Shown piece by piece: positions 8,332 through 16,574 of a stretch of 34,334 nucleotides of DNA. The position numbers were made by a program, and so were the translations under genes. This DNA comes from an uncultured Bacteroidota bacterium (GTDB taxonomy: Bacteria > Bacteroidota > Bacteroidia > UKL13-3). Under the pieces are notes generated by a model. The model was not told the origin of the DNA. It saw only the letters and a program-made list of their open reading frames with translations, and searched no databases. Location: positions 1 through 34,334 of the forward strand of contig CAIYNF010000168.1 in the NCBI GenBank assembly GCA_903927505.1. The letters run 5' to 3'. Each line of letters starts with the position of its first letter. Positions within the stretch are counted from its first letter, which is position 1.

Positions 8332-10674
8332 TTGAAAAAAATATTTTCCTTGGCTATTTCTACGGGAATTTTTATTTTATTGTTTTGCTGTTTTTCGTTT
8401 CGAACCAATGCCCAAGCAAATCAAATTATTGAAATTCAAATTGTAGATAGCCTTAACTTAGAACCTTTATCTGGCGCTACTGTTAGCATTAGTAAGCACA
8501 GGCATTTCCATATCAGTGATGCCCAAGGAAAGGTAAAAATTGATTCTTTGCCTTTGGGCGAAATTACCTTGCATGTTTCCTATATTGGTTACCACCACCA
8601 AGATGTAAAAATTCATTTGCCAAGCACAAAAATATTACGCGTTTTTTTGTGTTCGGAAATAGGGCATTTGCATGAAACCATCATTGCGGGTGCAACAATT
8701 GGCAACAATTTTTCTGCTCGTTCAAAAACAATCATGAGCGCTGAGGAAATTCAAAAACACCAAGGGCAAAATATTTCCGATTTATTAAAAAATATCAATG
8801 GACTTACATTGATGAATGCTGCTGGAGGTATTGCCAAACCGGTATTGCGCGGCATGCATGGGCAGCGATTAATGATTTTAAATGGAAATGCTGCCATGGA
8901 AGGGCAACAATGGGGCGACGACCATGGACCAGAAATAGACCCCTTTCAAGCAAATGGTATTGAAGTAATAAAAGGTGCTGCAAGTTTAGAATATGGTCCT
9001 GCAGCAATGGGTGGTGTTATTCATATTTTACCAGCTGCTTATTTAAAACAAGAGGGTATTGGCGCTAAAATTAATTTACAAGCATTGAGCAATAACCGCC
9101 AAGGTGCCTTTTCTTTTCAGGTGGAGGGTAGAAAAGGGAAAGAAAAATTTATGGCTTGGCGTGTGCAAGGCAGTATGCGAAAAGCAGGTGATGCGCATGC
9201 TCCCAGCTATCAAATAAGTAATACGGGCTTTACAGAAAACAACCAATCTGCCATGCTTGTTTTTGGCGGTAAAAAATGGACATGGGAAAGTAATTTGAGC
9301 AGGTTTGCAACGGTACAAGGCATTTTTATTGGTTCTCATTTAGGAAATATAGATGATTTGAAAAAGGCCCTTCAAGCAAGTAAACCACTCATTATTCTTC
9401 CATTTTCTTATACTATAGGCAAACCCTACCAAACGGTGGAGCATGTTTTATTCTCAACTAAGTTTAATTACCAACTAGCTAAAAACAAAAAACTGAGTTT
9501 GCTTTATGTGCAACAAGACAATAGGCGACAAGAGTTTGATGCAGATAGAATTTATAACCAAGCCTTGCAGGGGAAACCTGCTACTGACTTGGAGATTCAG
9601 AGCTTTACAGGCGAGCAAAGTTACGAGCAAAAGTTTCATGAGCATTGGATTTTTAAATTGGGTGCAGCAGAATTATTGCAAAACAATTCGGTTCAAGGTA
9701 CGCAGTTTATTATTCCTACTTTTCAATCTATTACTTTAGGTGCATTTGCCTTACTCAAAAAAGAATGGTTAGATGCAAATTTGTCGCTAGGATTGCGCTA
9801 CGATAAACGTTGGCTAGAGGTGCCTAATTATAAACGCTTTCAAAATTCTTACCACTACAATACGCAAATGGGAGGCGCTTCTGCAGGCTTAACCTATAAC
9901 AAACGACTTCAAAAACAACTAAGTGCAAGCATCAGTTTGCAAAGCAGTTGGCGCCCACCCGCAGTGAATGAATTGTACAGTTATGGTTTGCATTATGGTG
10001 TGGCAAGTTTTGAAATTGGTTCAGACAAACTTGTTCCAGAGCGCGCCTTTTTATTGGACATTAATCTGCGCAAAGCCTATCAAAATATAAGTATTGAGGC
10101 AAGTGCCTACCTGCAACAATTCAATCATTTTATTTACCGCAGTCCTATGGCCGAACCCATATTAACCATACGTGGCGCTTTTCCTGCTTTTCAATTTATG
10201 CAACACAATGCGCGGCTAATGGGATTGGAAGTAAGTTTTGTTTATCGGCAGAAAAGGGCCTGGCAATGGGAGAGTAAATTCAATTATTTACATGCGCAAA
10301 ATATAGATTTAAACCAGCCATTAATTTTTATGCCAGCCAATAGAATGGAGCATACTTTGGGCTATGTTTTTAGTGAAAACAAATTATTCAAATTGCCGTT
10401 TATTGAAATGCAAAGTATTTGGGTGGCTAAGCAAAATAGGTATGTAAGTGGTGCAGATTTTACCATTCCACCTGCTGCCTATGTATTGTTAAATATCAAT
10501 GCAGGTGGGTCTTTTCAGCCTTTTAAAAATGGCCAAGTCTGGTTATTTAATTTGAGTGTTCAAAATGTATTGAACCAAAATTACCGCGATTACATGAGTA
10601 AGTTTAGGTACTTTACCAATGATCCTGGAATCAATTTTATTTTTAGTTTACAAATTCCTATTTCAAAAAATTAA
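8332..10674 (+). CDS. TonB-dependent outer-membrane receptor, ZnuD-like, with CarboxypepD_reg-like N-terminus
   Basis: A 780-residue outer-membrane receptor for energy-dependent uptake. TTG start followed by KKIF and a signal peptide ending FRTNAQ. Residues about 33-115 form a carboxypeptidase-regulatory-like domain (LSGATVSISKHRHFHISDAQG). The plug follows with ISDLLKNINGLTLM, PVLRGMHGQRLMILNGN and the stretch from EGQQWGDDHGPEID to IEVIKGAASLEYGPAAMGGVI. The last strand ends NFIFSLQIPISKN. The WGDDHGPEID plug segment resembles the ZnuD-type zinc receptors as I remember them, so zinc or a similar metal is the best guess. The upstream His-rich protein and downstream lipoprotein fit this. Confidence 0.85.
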   Translation: MKKIFSLAISTGIFILLFCCFSFRTNAQANQIIEIQIVDSLNLEPLSGATVSISKHRHFHISDAQGKVKIDSLPLGEITLHVSYIGYHHQDVKIHLPSTKILRVFLCSEIGHLHETIIAGATIGNNFSARSKTIMSAEEIQKHQGQNISDLLKNINGLTLMNAAGGIAKPVLRGMHGQRLMILNGNAAMEGQQWGDDHGPEIDPFQANGIEVIKGAASLEYGPAAMGGVIHILPAAYLKQEGIGAKINLQALSNNRQGAFSFQVEGRKGKEKFMAWRVQGSMRKAGDAHAPSYQISNTGFTENNQSAMLVFGGKKWTWESNLSRFATVQGIFIGSHLGNIDDLKKALQASKPLIILPFSYTIGKPYQTVEHVLFSTKFNYQLAKNKKLSLLYVQQDNRRQEFDADRIYNQALQGKPATDLEIQSFTGEQSYEQKFHEHWIFKLGAAELLQNNSVQGTQFIIPTFQSITLGAFALLKKEWLDANLSLGLRYDKRWLEVPNYKRFQNSYHYNTQMGGASAGLTYNKRLQKQLSASISLQSSWRPPAVNELYSYGLHYGVASFEIGSDKLVPERAFLLDINLRKAYQNISIEASAYLQQFNHFIYRSPMAEPILTIRGAFPAFQFMQHNARLMGLEVSFVYRQKRAWQWESKFNYLHAQNIDLNQPLIFMPANRMEHTLGYVFSENKLFKLPFIEMQSIWVAKQNRYVSGADFTIPPAAYVLLNINAGGSFQPFKNGQVWLFNLSVQNVLNQNYRDYMSKFRYFTNDPGINFIFSLQIPISKN

Positions 10675-10675
10675 C

Positions 10676-11236
10676 ATGAAAAAATCAATCGTATATTTTT
10701 TATTAATAAGTACTTTTATACAAATAACTGCCTGTAAAAAACAGGTTTCAAGTACCAATGAATCTCAAAACGAGAATGAGCTAATAAGCACTGTGAGGCT
10801 TAATTTTATTGATACTGCCACCAACGATACACTTCAATTTACTTGGCAACAAATGGGCGGTCCAGGTACAGCCATTGCTGTTGATTCTGTTTCACTCAAA
10901 CCAACTATTTCTTACTTGGGATATATTGAAATTTTAGACGAAACCAAATCACCCGTTTTTGTGGTAAGCGATGAAATTAAAGTGGAAGCAAATGCACATT
11001 TGTTTAAATATATTTCCAGCACCACGCGCTTGCAAGTGAGCAATACCGATAGTGATTTCCATGTTCCACCCATTGAATTGGGTTTGCATTTTTTGGCGCA
11101 AACCAATAGTGATGGCAACATAAATGGCACTTTAAAAGTTTTATTACGCCATTATACGCCAGAATCACCTAAGGCATTGAGTTTAGAGAATGGCACAAGC
11201 GATATGGATGTCATTTTTCCCTTAAAAGTGGAATAA
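10676..11236 (+). CDS. Small lipoprotein associated with the TonB receptor
   Basis: A 186-residue lipoprotein (lipobox FIQITACKK), starting 1 base after the receptor stop, so translation is likely coupled. The pattern ENELISTVRLNFID...NDTLQFTW...EILDETKSP...DEIKVEANAHLFKY and the ending GTLKVLLRH...DMDVIFPLKVE match an uncharacterised Bacteroidota family usually found directly beside TonB-dependent receptors of the ZnuD type (from memory, not searched). It is probably a surface or periplasmic accessory of the receptor. A longer reading from 10619 overlaps the receptor and has no signal peptide at its start, so I rejected it. Confidence 0.75.
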   Translation: MKKSIVYFLLISTFIQITACKKQVSSTNESQNENELISTVRLNFIDTATNDTLQFTWQQMGGPGTAIAVDSVSLKPTISYLGYIEILDETKSPVFVVSDEIKVEANAHLFKYISSTTRLQVSNTDSDFHVPPIELGLHFLAQTNSDGNINGTLKVLLRHYTPESPKALSLENGTSDMDVIFPLKVE

Positions 11237-11237
11237 T

Positions 11238-11268
11238 TTTGGATGAAATAATAATTTATCTAATTTTA
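11238..11268 (+). promoter_or_regulatory. Candidate promoter for the aminotransferase/monooxygenase pair
   Basis: TTTG (11238-11241), 19 bases, TAATTTTA (11261-11268): one mismatch from TAnnTTTG. The aminotransferase ATG is 17 bases downstream of the -7 box. Confidence 0.45.
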
Positions 11269-11285
11269 CCGCTTCTACCCTAAGT

Positions 11286-12455
11286 ATGTTTACCCATTCA
11301 GAAATTAATTTACCCCTATTACGCCAGCGTGCATTCAATTTGCGCTGGGCTGCTTTGCCAGATGGTGTAATACCTTTGACCGCTGCAGATCCTGACTTTC
11401 CATGTGCGCCACAAATTTCTGAGGCAATTATTAAATACAGCAAAGACCGTTATTTTAGTTATGCGCCAGCTGAGGGTTATGCTTTTTTTAAAGAAGCAGT
11501 AGCAAAATTTTTTATTGAAAAGCGAAATGTACTTACTCAGCCTTCATTGGTGTTTCCAACTGATAGTGCTGCGCATGGAATCCATGCGGTTTGCAAAGCG
11601 TATTTGCAAAAAGGAGATGAGGCCATTGTTTTTAATCCAGTTGATTTTTTATTTAAATATTCAGTAGAAGCAGTAGGAGGGAATGCCATTTCTTTTCCTG
11701 TTCCACTTCATCCAAATGAAGGAATAGATTTTAATTTACTGGAGAATTTAATCACAGATCGAACCAAATTAATTTGTTTGTGCAATCCCTTAAACCCTAC
11801 TGGAAAGCTATTTTCAGCTGCTGAGTTAATGGTTTTAGGGAATTTAGCCATCAAACATAATTTGCTTATTTTATCGGATGAAATTTGGAGTGATATTGTT
11901 TTTGAACCCAATCAGTTTGTAAGCATAGCTTCCCTAAATTCCAACATTCAAGCGCATACTATAACTGTTACTGGTTATAGTAAATCTTATGGTTTAGCAG
12001 GATTGCGTGTGGGTGCGGTAATTGCACCTAACGAATCACATTTTCAACAAATACTACAAGCTGCAGAACAGCCATCAACTATTCATGGTTGCAATGTATT
12101 GGGTCAAGTTGCAGTTGCTACAGCTTTAAATGATTGTGAGGATTGGTTATTTGAATTTATAAAGCATCTCACACAAATGCGTTCTCTTTTGGTTGATGGG
12201 CTTAACACATTTCCTGGGTTTCATTGTGAGTTGCCACAAGCTTGTTATTTGGCATTTCCATCTATTAGTGCCAGCGGGAAAAACGCTTCTGAGTGGCATC
12301 AGCTTTTTTTAGAAAAAGCTAAAGTGGCCGTTGTGCCCGGTTTGCCGCAATGGTTTGGCGATAGAGCATCTGGTCACCTTCGATTAAGTTTTGCCACATC
12401 AAAAGAAACCATTGAGGAGGCTTTGTTTAGAATGCAAAAAGTTGTGCTCATATGA
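11286..12455 (+). CDS. PLP-dependent class I/II aminotransferase
   Basis: A 389-residue cytoplasmic fold-type I PLP enzyme, full length. Visible landmarks are NPLNPTGKLFS (substrate/PLP pocket), SDEIWSDIVF (PLP-ring aspartate), and TGYSKSYGLAGLRVG, whose lysine forms the Schiff base; the C-terminal SGHLRLSFAT carries the carboxylate-binding arginine. The early part ALPDGVIPLTAADPDFP resembles the MalY/PatB and aspartate aminotransferase branch, but I cannot decide between a transaminase and a C-S lyase. Its stop codon overlaps the start of the FAD/DsbA fusion gene (ATGA), so the two are translationally coupled and probably work on one pathway. Confidence 0.9.
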   Translation: MFTHSEINLPLLRQRAFNLRWAALPDGVIPLTAADPDFPCAPQISEAIIKYSKDRYFSYAPAEGYAFFKEAVAKFFIEKRNVLTQPSLVFPTDSAAHGIHAVCKAYLQKGDEAIVFNPVDFLFKYSVEAVGGNAISFPVPLHPNEGIDFNLLENLITDRTKLICLCNPLNPTGKLFSAAELMVLGNLAIKHNLLILSDEIWSDIVFEPNQFVSIASLNSNIQAHTITVTGYSKSYGLAGLRVGAVIAPNESHFQQILQAAEQPSTIHGCNVLGQVAVATALNDCEDWLFEFIKHLTQMRSLLVDGLNTFPGFHCELPQACYLAFPSISASGKNASEWHQLFLEKAKVAVVPGLPQWFGDRASGHLRLSFATSKETIEEALFRMQKVVLI

Positions 12456-14383
12456 AAGTAGTAATTATTGGAGGAGGCTTAGCAGGATTTTCATTGGGTG
12501 TATTGTTACAATCTAGGGGCATACCCTTTGTAGTTTGTGAACGTGATCCAATTGGGTTCACAAGAGGCCTGGCATTTTTGGTACATGAAGATGCAATAGC
12601 CTTGGTGGAAGAGTTTTTGCCAAAATTTCCAAAACCTAAATTCCCTGGAAATATTGTAAATGATTTGGTATTACAATACAGCAGTGGGAAAGAAATTGCG
12701 CACAAGAAATTGGGTTCATGGCATGGAATGAAACGCAGCGATTTGGTTGATTTTATAAAAAATTATATTGATAGTAATTTCATTAAATACGAGCGTGTTT
12801 TTTCTCATTTTTTATATGAAGGTGAAAAAGTAATTGCGGCAGTTTTTAAAAATGGAGACATAGAATATGGTGATGTTTTTGTAGGTGCAGATGGCGCAAA
12901 ATCAGCTGTTAGGCACGCGTTATTTGGAGAAACACATTATACACCTGTTGAAGTAAAAGAGATTGTGGGTGTTTTTAAGAGTAAAGAATCGTCCGCAAAT
13001 ACGCCTCATTTATTTAGAAAGTATATTTGTAAAAATAGGTCAATGGCTTTTGGTATTATTCCAATAGCTTCTCATGAATGGGTCTGGTTTATGCAATATC
13101 ATACTGTATTGCAAGGCAATTATTCAGATTCACCAGAAGATATTAAAGCCTTTGTTTTGGAATCGCTGAAAGATTTTCCTGAGGAATTGAATACCCTAAT
13201 TTCACAGCACGATTTTACCAAGTCGTTTGTATGGCATGGAACAGATTTTGACATGTTGCCAAGTTTTCATAAAAACAATGTAGTGCTCATTGGCGACGCT
13301 GCCCATCTTGCTTTACCATTTACCAGCGCAGGCACCACAAATGCTTTTTTAGATGCTATTTCAATTGCAAAATATTTGGTTCCAGATGCTAATTTAGAGG
13401 AAGTTTTTTTAGCCTATTACCAATTGCGTGCACCCATTGTAAACAAGCATTTAGAATTTGGAAGAAATAGCAAAGTAAATTTCTTATCGCGCAAAATGGA
13501 TGATGAAAATTTGCATATTCCATTAATAAAAGATACAGGTTCTACAAGAGTGACAGCCGCATTATCTCAGAAAATAAAACTTATTTATTTTACCGATCCA
13601 ATTTGTTCTACCTGTTGGATTATTCAACCACAATTTAGAAAATTGATGTTGGAATATGGTGCTAATTTAGACTTTGAATACCGCATGGGTGGCCTCCTCC
13701 CTTCATGGGAAGAATACAATAAAGGTAAAATAAAGAATGCAAAAGATGCTGCAGCCTATTGGTCAGAATTGTCCTTAGAAAAGCGCATGCCCATTTTTTC
13801 TGATGTATGGGAAGTGAATCCAATTAACTCTTCCTTTCCACCTTCTTTGGCCATGAAGGCAGCGCAATTGCAAGACAAGAATAAGGCAGCATTGTTCTTA
13901 AGAAGAATTAGTGAAATGGTGTTTTTTGAACGCGTAAATATTTCTGAACAAGCGCGCTTTTTGGAAGCTGCCGAACAATGTGATTTAAATGTGCCTTTGC
14001 TACTTGAACAAATGAATAAGGAAGCGCAAACTGCATTTGAATTAGATTTACAATTTGCCAAAGAGAAAGACATCCAAGTGCTGCCTACCTTTATTTTTTA
14101 TATAGATGACGAAACCAAAATTCGTTTGAAATCGTATCAAAATTATGAAGACCTAGAAAGGGCATTAACCACCCTTGTGCCAGGTGTGGTTAAAAATATT
14201 TACGCCAAAGAGCCGCGTGCCTTGTTTGCAACTTTCCCTAGCTTAACAACCTATGAAGTGGTTTACTTGACAGATTGGCCTGAAGAAAAAGTATTAGCTG
14301 CCTTAAATGAATTGCGTTCTTATAATATCATTAAAGTGCAAGTTCATAAAGGGCAAATGCTTTGGACAAGAAATACGATTTAA
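12452..14383 (+). CDS. Fusion: FAD-dependent monooxygenase + DsbA-like thioredoxin-fold domain
   Basis: A single open frame of 643 residues with two enzyme modules. Residues 1-365 are a group A flavin monooxygenase: GGGLAG dinucleotide loop at the N-terminus with the acidic strand end VVCERD, GADGAKSAVR (residue 145), and VVLIGDAAHLALPFTSAGTTNAF (GD motif at 281). From about 376 a DsbA/FrnE-type domain starts: IYFTDPICSTCW, with CSTC at 385-388, a helical insertion, and the cis-proline loop VLPTFIFY. The last 70 residues look like a small winged-helix-like tail (TTYEVVYLTDWPEEKVLAALNELRSYNIIKV). There is no signal peptide, so it is cytoplasmic. Typical DsbA/FrnE proteins of this sort are free-standing. 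Confidence 0.85.
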   Translation: MKVVIIGGGLAGFSLGVLLQSRGIPFVVCERDPIGFTRGLAFLVHEDAIALVEEFLPKFPKPKFPGNIVNDLVLQYSSGKEIAHKKLGSWHGMKRSDLVDFIKNYIDSNFIKYERVFSHFLYEGEKVIAAVFKNGDIEYGDVFVGADGAKSAVRHALFGETHYTPVEVKEIVGVFKSKESSANTPHLFRKYICKNRSMAFGIIPIASHEWVWFMQYHTVLQGNYSDSPEDIKAFVLESLKDFPEELNTLISQHDFTKSFVWHGTDFDMLPSFHKNNVVLIGDAAHLALPFTSAGTTNAFLDAISIAKYLVPDANLEEVFLAYYQLRAPIVNKHLEFGRNSKVNFLSRKMDDENLHIPLIKDTGSTRVTAALSQKIKLIYFTDPICSTCWIIQPQFRKLMLEYGANLDFEYRMGGLLPSWEEYNKGKIKNAKDAAAYWSELSLEKRMPIFSDVWEVNPINSSFPPSLAMKAAQLQDKNKAALFLRRISEMVFFERVNISEQARFLEAAEQCDLNVPLLLEQMNKEAQTAFELDLQFAKEKDIQVLPTFIFYIDDETKIRLKSYQNYEDLERALTTLVPGVVKNIYAKEPRALFATFPSLTTYEVVYLTDWPEEKVLAALNELRSYNIIKVQVHKGQMLWTRNTI

Positions 14384-15033
14384 TGTATTTTGTGCGCTAA
14401 AATTAAATTATTACTTCCGCAAACGCGCGCTATTACTTTAACTTCCAAGCCTTGTGATTTAAATCCTGCTTCAATTAATAAATGCTCGTTATTAGGCATA
14501 GTTTTACGCATGGTATTATAAATAATCTGGCCGTTTGCATTTAATCCTTCTCCTAATTTTTTAAGAAAATCTGTTTGCGTAAATGCTGCAGGTACTTTGT
14601 CTTTAATAAATAAATCAACAATTATTAAATCAAATTTGCGCTGTCTTTTTTCCATATAAAGCAAGGCATCTGCTTCTATAATGCTTGTATTTTCAAAAGT
14701 ATCTAAATGAAATGTTGTTCGTGCAATTTCAATAATCAGTGGGTCTATTTCCACCAATTCAATAAATGCATTTGATTTAAATTTTTCTCTAATAGTAGCA
14801 ACTATAGAACCAGCGCCCATGCCTAATACCAAAACATTCTTTTGGTTCGAACCGAAGCCAATTTCTTTTAGACCTCTATGAAGAATTTCCTGCAATGTAC
14901 CATAAGAATAATTGCTGCTTTCTGTATCTAAAACCAATTTTCCATTTTGAAGATTTACTTCTAACATTCCATGTATTTTACTTGGAATTCTTTTTATAGA
15001 AATTGGAAACAAATAACTGAGCAATTTTTTCAT
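14380..15033 (-). CDS. Spermidine synthase-like SAM-dependent methyltransferase-fold protein
   Basis: A 217-residue Rossmann-fold protein. The cofactor loop is VLVLGMGAGSIVATI, the acidic residue after strand 2 is in VEIDPLII, then EADALLYM and FDLIIVDLF as in spermidine synthase-like proteins; the preceding YSYGTLQEILHRGL matches the substrate-side segment of that family. It is shorter than true SpeE (about 280), so polyamine synthesis is not assured. Its start abuts the doxX stop. At the other end its stop shares the four bases TTAA with the stop of the convergent fusion gene. One GGTTCGAACC copy lies inside. Confidence 0.7.
   Translation of the reverse strand: MKKLLSYLFPISIKRIPSKIHGMLEVNLQNGKLVLDTESSNYSYGTLQEILHRGLKEIGFGSNQKNVLVLGMGAGSIVATIREKFKSNAFIELVEIDPLIIEIARTTFHLDTFENTSIIEADALLYMEKRQRKFDLIIVDLFIKDKVPAAFTQTDFLKKLGEGLNANGQIIYNTMRKTMPNNEHLLIEAGFKSQGLEVKVIARVCGSNNLILAHKIH
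14844..14853. repeat. GGTTCGAACC palindrome, copy 3 (inside the spermidine synthase-like gene)
   Basis: Exact copy of the 10-bp palindrome. Confidence 0.6.
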
Positions 15034-15405
15034 TTACTTCTTTGCAGCAATTCTTTGTAATAATTCTGGAAAACGAACCACAGCAATAATCCAAATAAAG
15101 GCAAGAATTATGGCTGGTGCTGCTATTGATAATTGGTGTGTGAAATGCGCAGAAATAGCGCCTCCCATGTATGCGCTTAGAAGCAAAGTGCCTAATAAAC
15201 CAGTACGTGGAATTACAAATAATAGTACCGAAGCGATTTCTATAATTGCTAAAATTTTCAAATCTTCAAGGCTAGCTCCAAAGCTTTTTGCCATAGCTAC
15301 AGCTTCTTCATTGGCAGACAATTTCCCCATTGCACTTCCTAAAAATACCAGTGCTACTAAGCCAGTTAATACCCAGTTGAAAATGTTTTTTGTTTTTGAA
15401 TTCAT
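15034..15405 (-). CDS. DoxX family membrane protein
   Basis: A 123-residue inner-membrane protein with four predicted helices (IFNWVLTGLVALVFLGSAM, ILAIIEIASVLLFVI, LLGTLLLSAYMGGAISAHF, AIILAFIWIIAVV). The GSAMGKLSA after helix 1 and the AYMGGAISAHFTH segment are typical of short DoxX proteins. I start at 15405 (MNSKTKN), not at the upstream codon 15459, because the extra residues would lie in the promoter and are not family-like. It directly abuts the spermidine synthase-like gene. Function of this subgroup is not established; some members take part in redox or thiosulfate chemistry. Confidence 0.8.
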   Translation of the reverse strand: MNSKTKNIFNWVLTGLVALVFLGSAMGKLSANEEAVAMAKSFGASLEDLKILAIIEIASVLLFVIPRTGLLGTLLLSAYMGGAISAHFTHQLSIAAPAIILAFIWIIAVVRFPELLQRIAAKK

Positions 15406-15436
15406 AAAATTTGTTTTAAGTGTGTGTTTAAAAAAG

Positions 15437-15467
15437 GAAAAATAATACATGCCCGGCATTTGTCAAA
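15437..15467 (-). promoter_or_regulatory. Promoter for doxX with an inverted repeat in its spacer
   Basis: Minus strand: TTTG (15467-15464), 19 bases, TATTTTTC (15444-15437), one mismatch from consensus. The spacer holds ATGCC-C-GGCAT (plus strand 15449-15459), a perfect 5-bp inverted repeat around one base, in the position expected for a repressor site. Confidence 0.5.
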
Positions 15468-15496
15468 ATGTAAAACATGTAGGTTCAAGAATTTAA

Positions 15497-16546
15497 TTAG
15501 GCTTTAATTGCCCACCTAAATTTAGTAGATCTTGCCCTAGGGTTACTGGCAATTTCTTCCACACTGGGCCTAATTGGTTCGAGCGCAATTTCACTGTATA
15601 CCCCAGCTCTATACAAAGCTTGAAATGCCTTCTTTACCCTGCGGTCTTCGCCAGAATGAAAAGTTAAAATGGCTACACGTGCGCCTGGTTTTAAGGCATA
15701 GGGGAGTTTTTCTAAAAATTTATCTAATACGCCAAACTCATTGTTTACCTCAATACGCAAAGCTTGAAAACAACGCTGACAAGTTTTCTTTACCATTTCT
15801 TGTCTGCTGCTTTTTGGGATAAAATCTAATGTCTCTTTTATAATTTCCTTCAATTGTCCTGTGGTAGAAATATCCATACCTCTTTGAACTCTTGTTACAA
15901 TTGCATCTGCAATTTTCCCGGCATAGGCCTCATCAGAATTTTCAATAAAAAGGCGCTCTAAATCATTGCGAGAAATTTTCTTTAATAAGGCAGCAGCAGA
16001 TTTTCCACTGTTAGGGTTTAAGCGCAAATCCAATGGGCCATCCAGTTTTAAAGAAAAACCTCGGTCTGGATTATCAATTTGCATGGATGATACACCTAAA
16101 TCTGCCAAAACAAAATCAAATAGGCCTACCTCATCTTCCAAAATATCTATGCCAGAAAAATTCATTTTTTTAACCAATAAATCGGCATCTCCATAACCCA
16201 AATTATTTAAACGTTCTTTGGTCTTTGGCAATTCAAAAGGATCTACATCCAAGGCAACCAATTTTCCTTTGTGTTTTAATTTTTTGAGCAATTCTAAACT
16301 ATGTCCGCCATAGCCCAAGGTGGCGTCTAATCCGGTTTGGCCAGGTTTTACTTTTAAAAAATCTAGAATTTCATCTACGCAAATAGAACGGTGCATACCT
16401 GCAGGTGTCTTCCCTTTTTGCATAACTTTTTCTACATCTTCACTGTATTTTTCTGGATCTAATTCTTTGTATTTCTCTTTAAAAGCCTTTGGATGCGTTC
16501 CCGCATAACGCACACGTCTTGTTGGTTTTGGTTCTTGTTGCTCCAT
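15497..16546 (-). CDS. rsmH: RsmH-like 16S rRNA (cytosine-N4)-methyltransferase with N-terminal extension
   Basis: SAM-dependent methyltransferase of the RsmH/MraW family, which methylates N4 of cytosine 1402 in 16S rRNA. Landmarks: LDATLGYGGHS (SAM loop), FDFVLADLGVSSMQIDNPDRGFS, LDLRLNP, LTFHSGEDRRVKKAF and the C-terminal NPRARSTKFRWA. At 349 residues it is longer than the usual ~300, because of a basic extension of about 50 residues (RRVRYAGTHPKAFKEKYKEL...) before MHRSICVDEIL. It is not next to mraZ, ftsI or other division genes, so it may be a divergent second copy with a different target. It follows the nuclease gene by 28 bases. Confidence 0.8.
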   Translation of the reverse strand: MEQQEPKPTRRVRYAGTHPKAFKEKYKELDPEKYSEDVEKVMQKGKTPAGMHRSICVDEILDFLKVKPGQTGLDATLGYGGHSLELLKKLKHKGKLVALDVDPFELPKTKERLNNLGYGDADLLVKKMNFSGIDILEDEVGLFDFVLADLGVSSMQIDNPDRGFSLKLDGPLDLRLNPNSGKSAAALLKKISRNDLERLFIENSDEAYAGKIADAIVTRVQRGMDISTTGQLKEIIKETLDFIPKSSRQEMVKKTCQRCFQALRIEVNNEFGVLDKFLEKLPYALKPGARVAILTFHSGEDRRVKKAFQALYRAGVYSEIALEPIRPSVEEIASNPRARSTKFRWAIKA

Positions 16547-16574
16547 TTTTAATTTTTCAACTAATGAATCGAAA

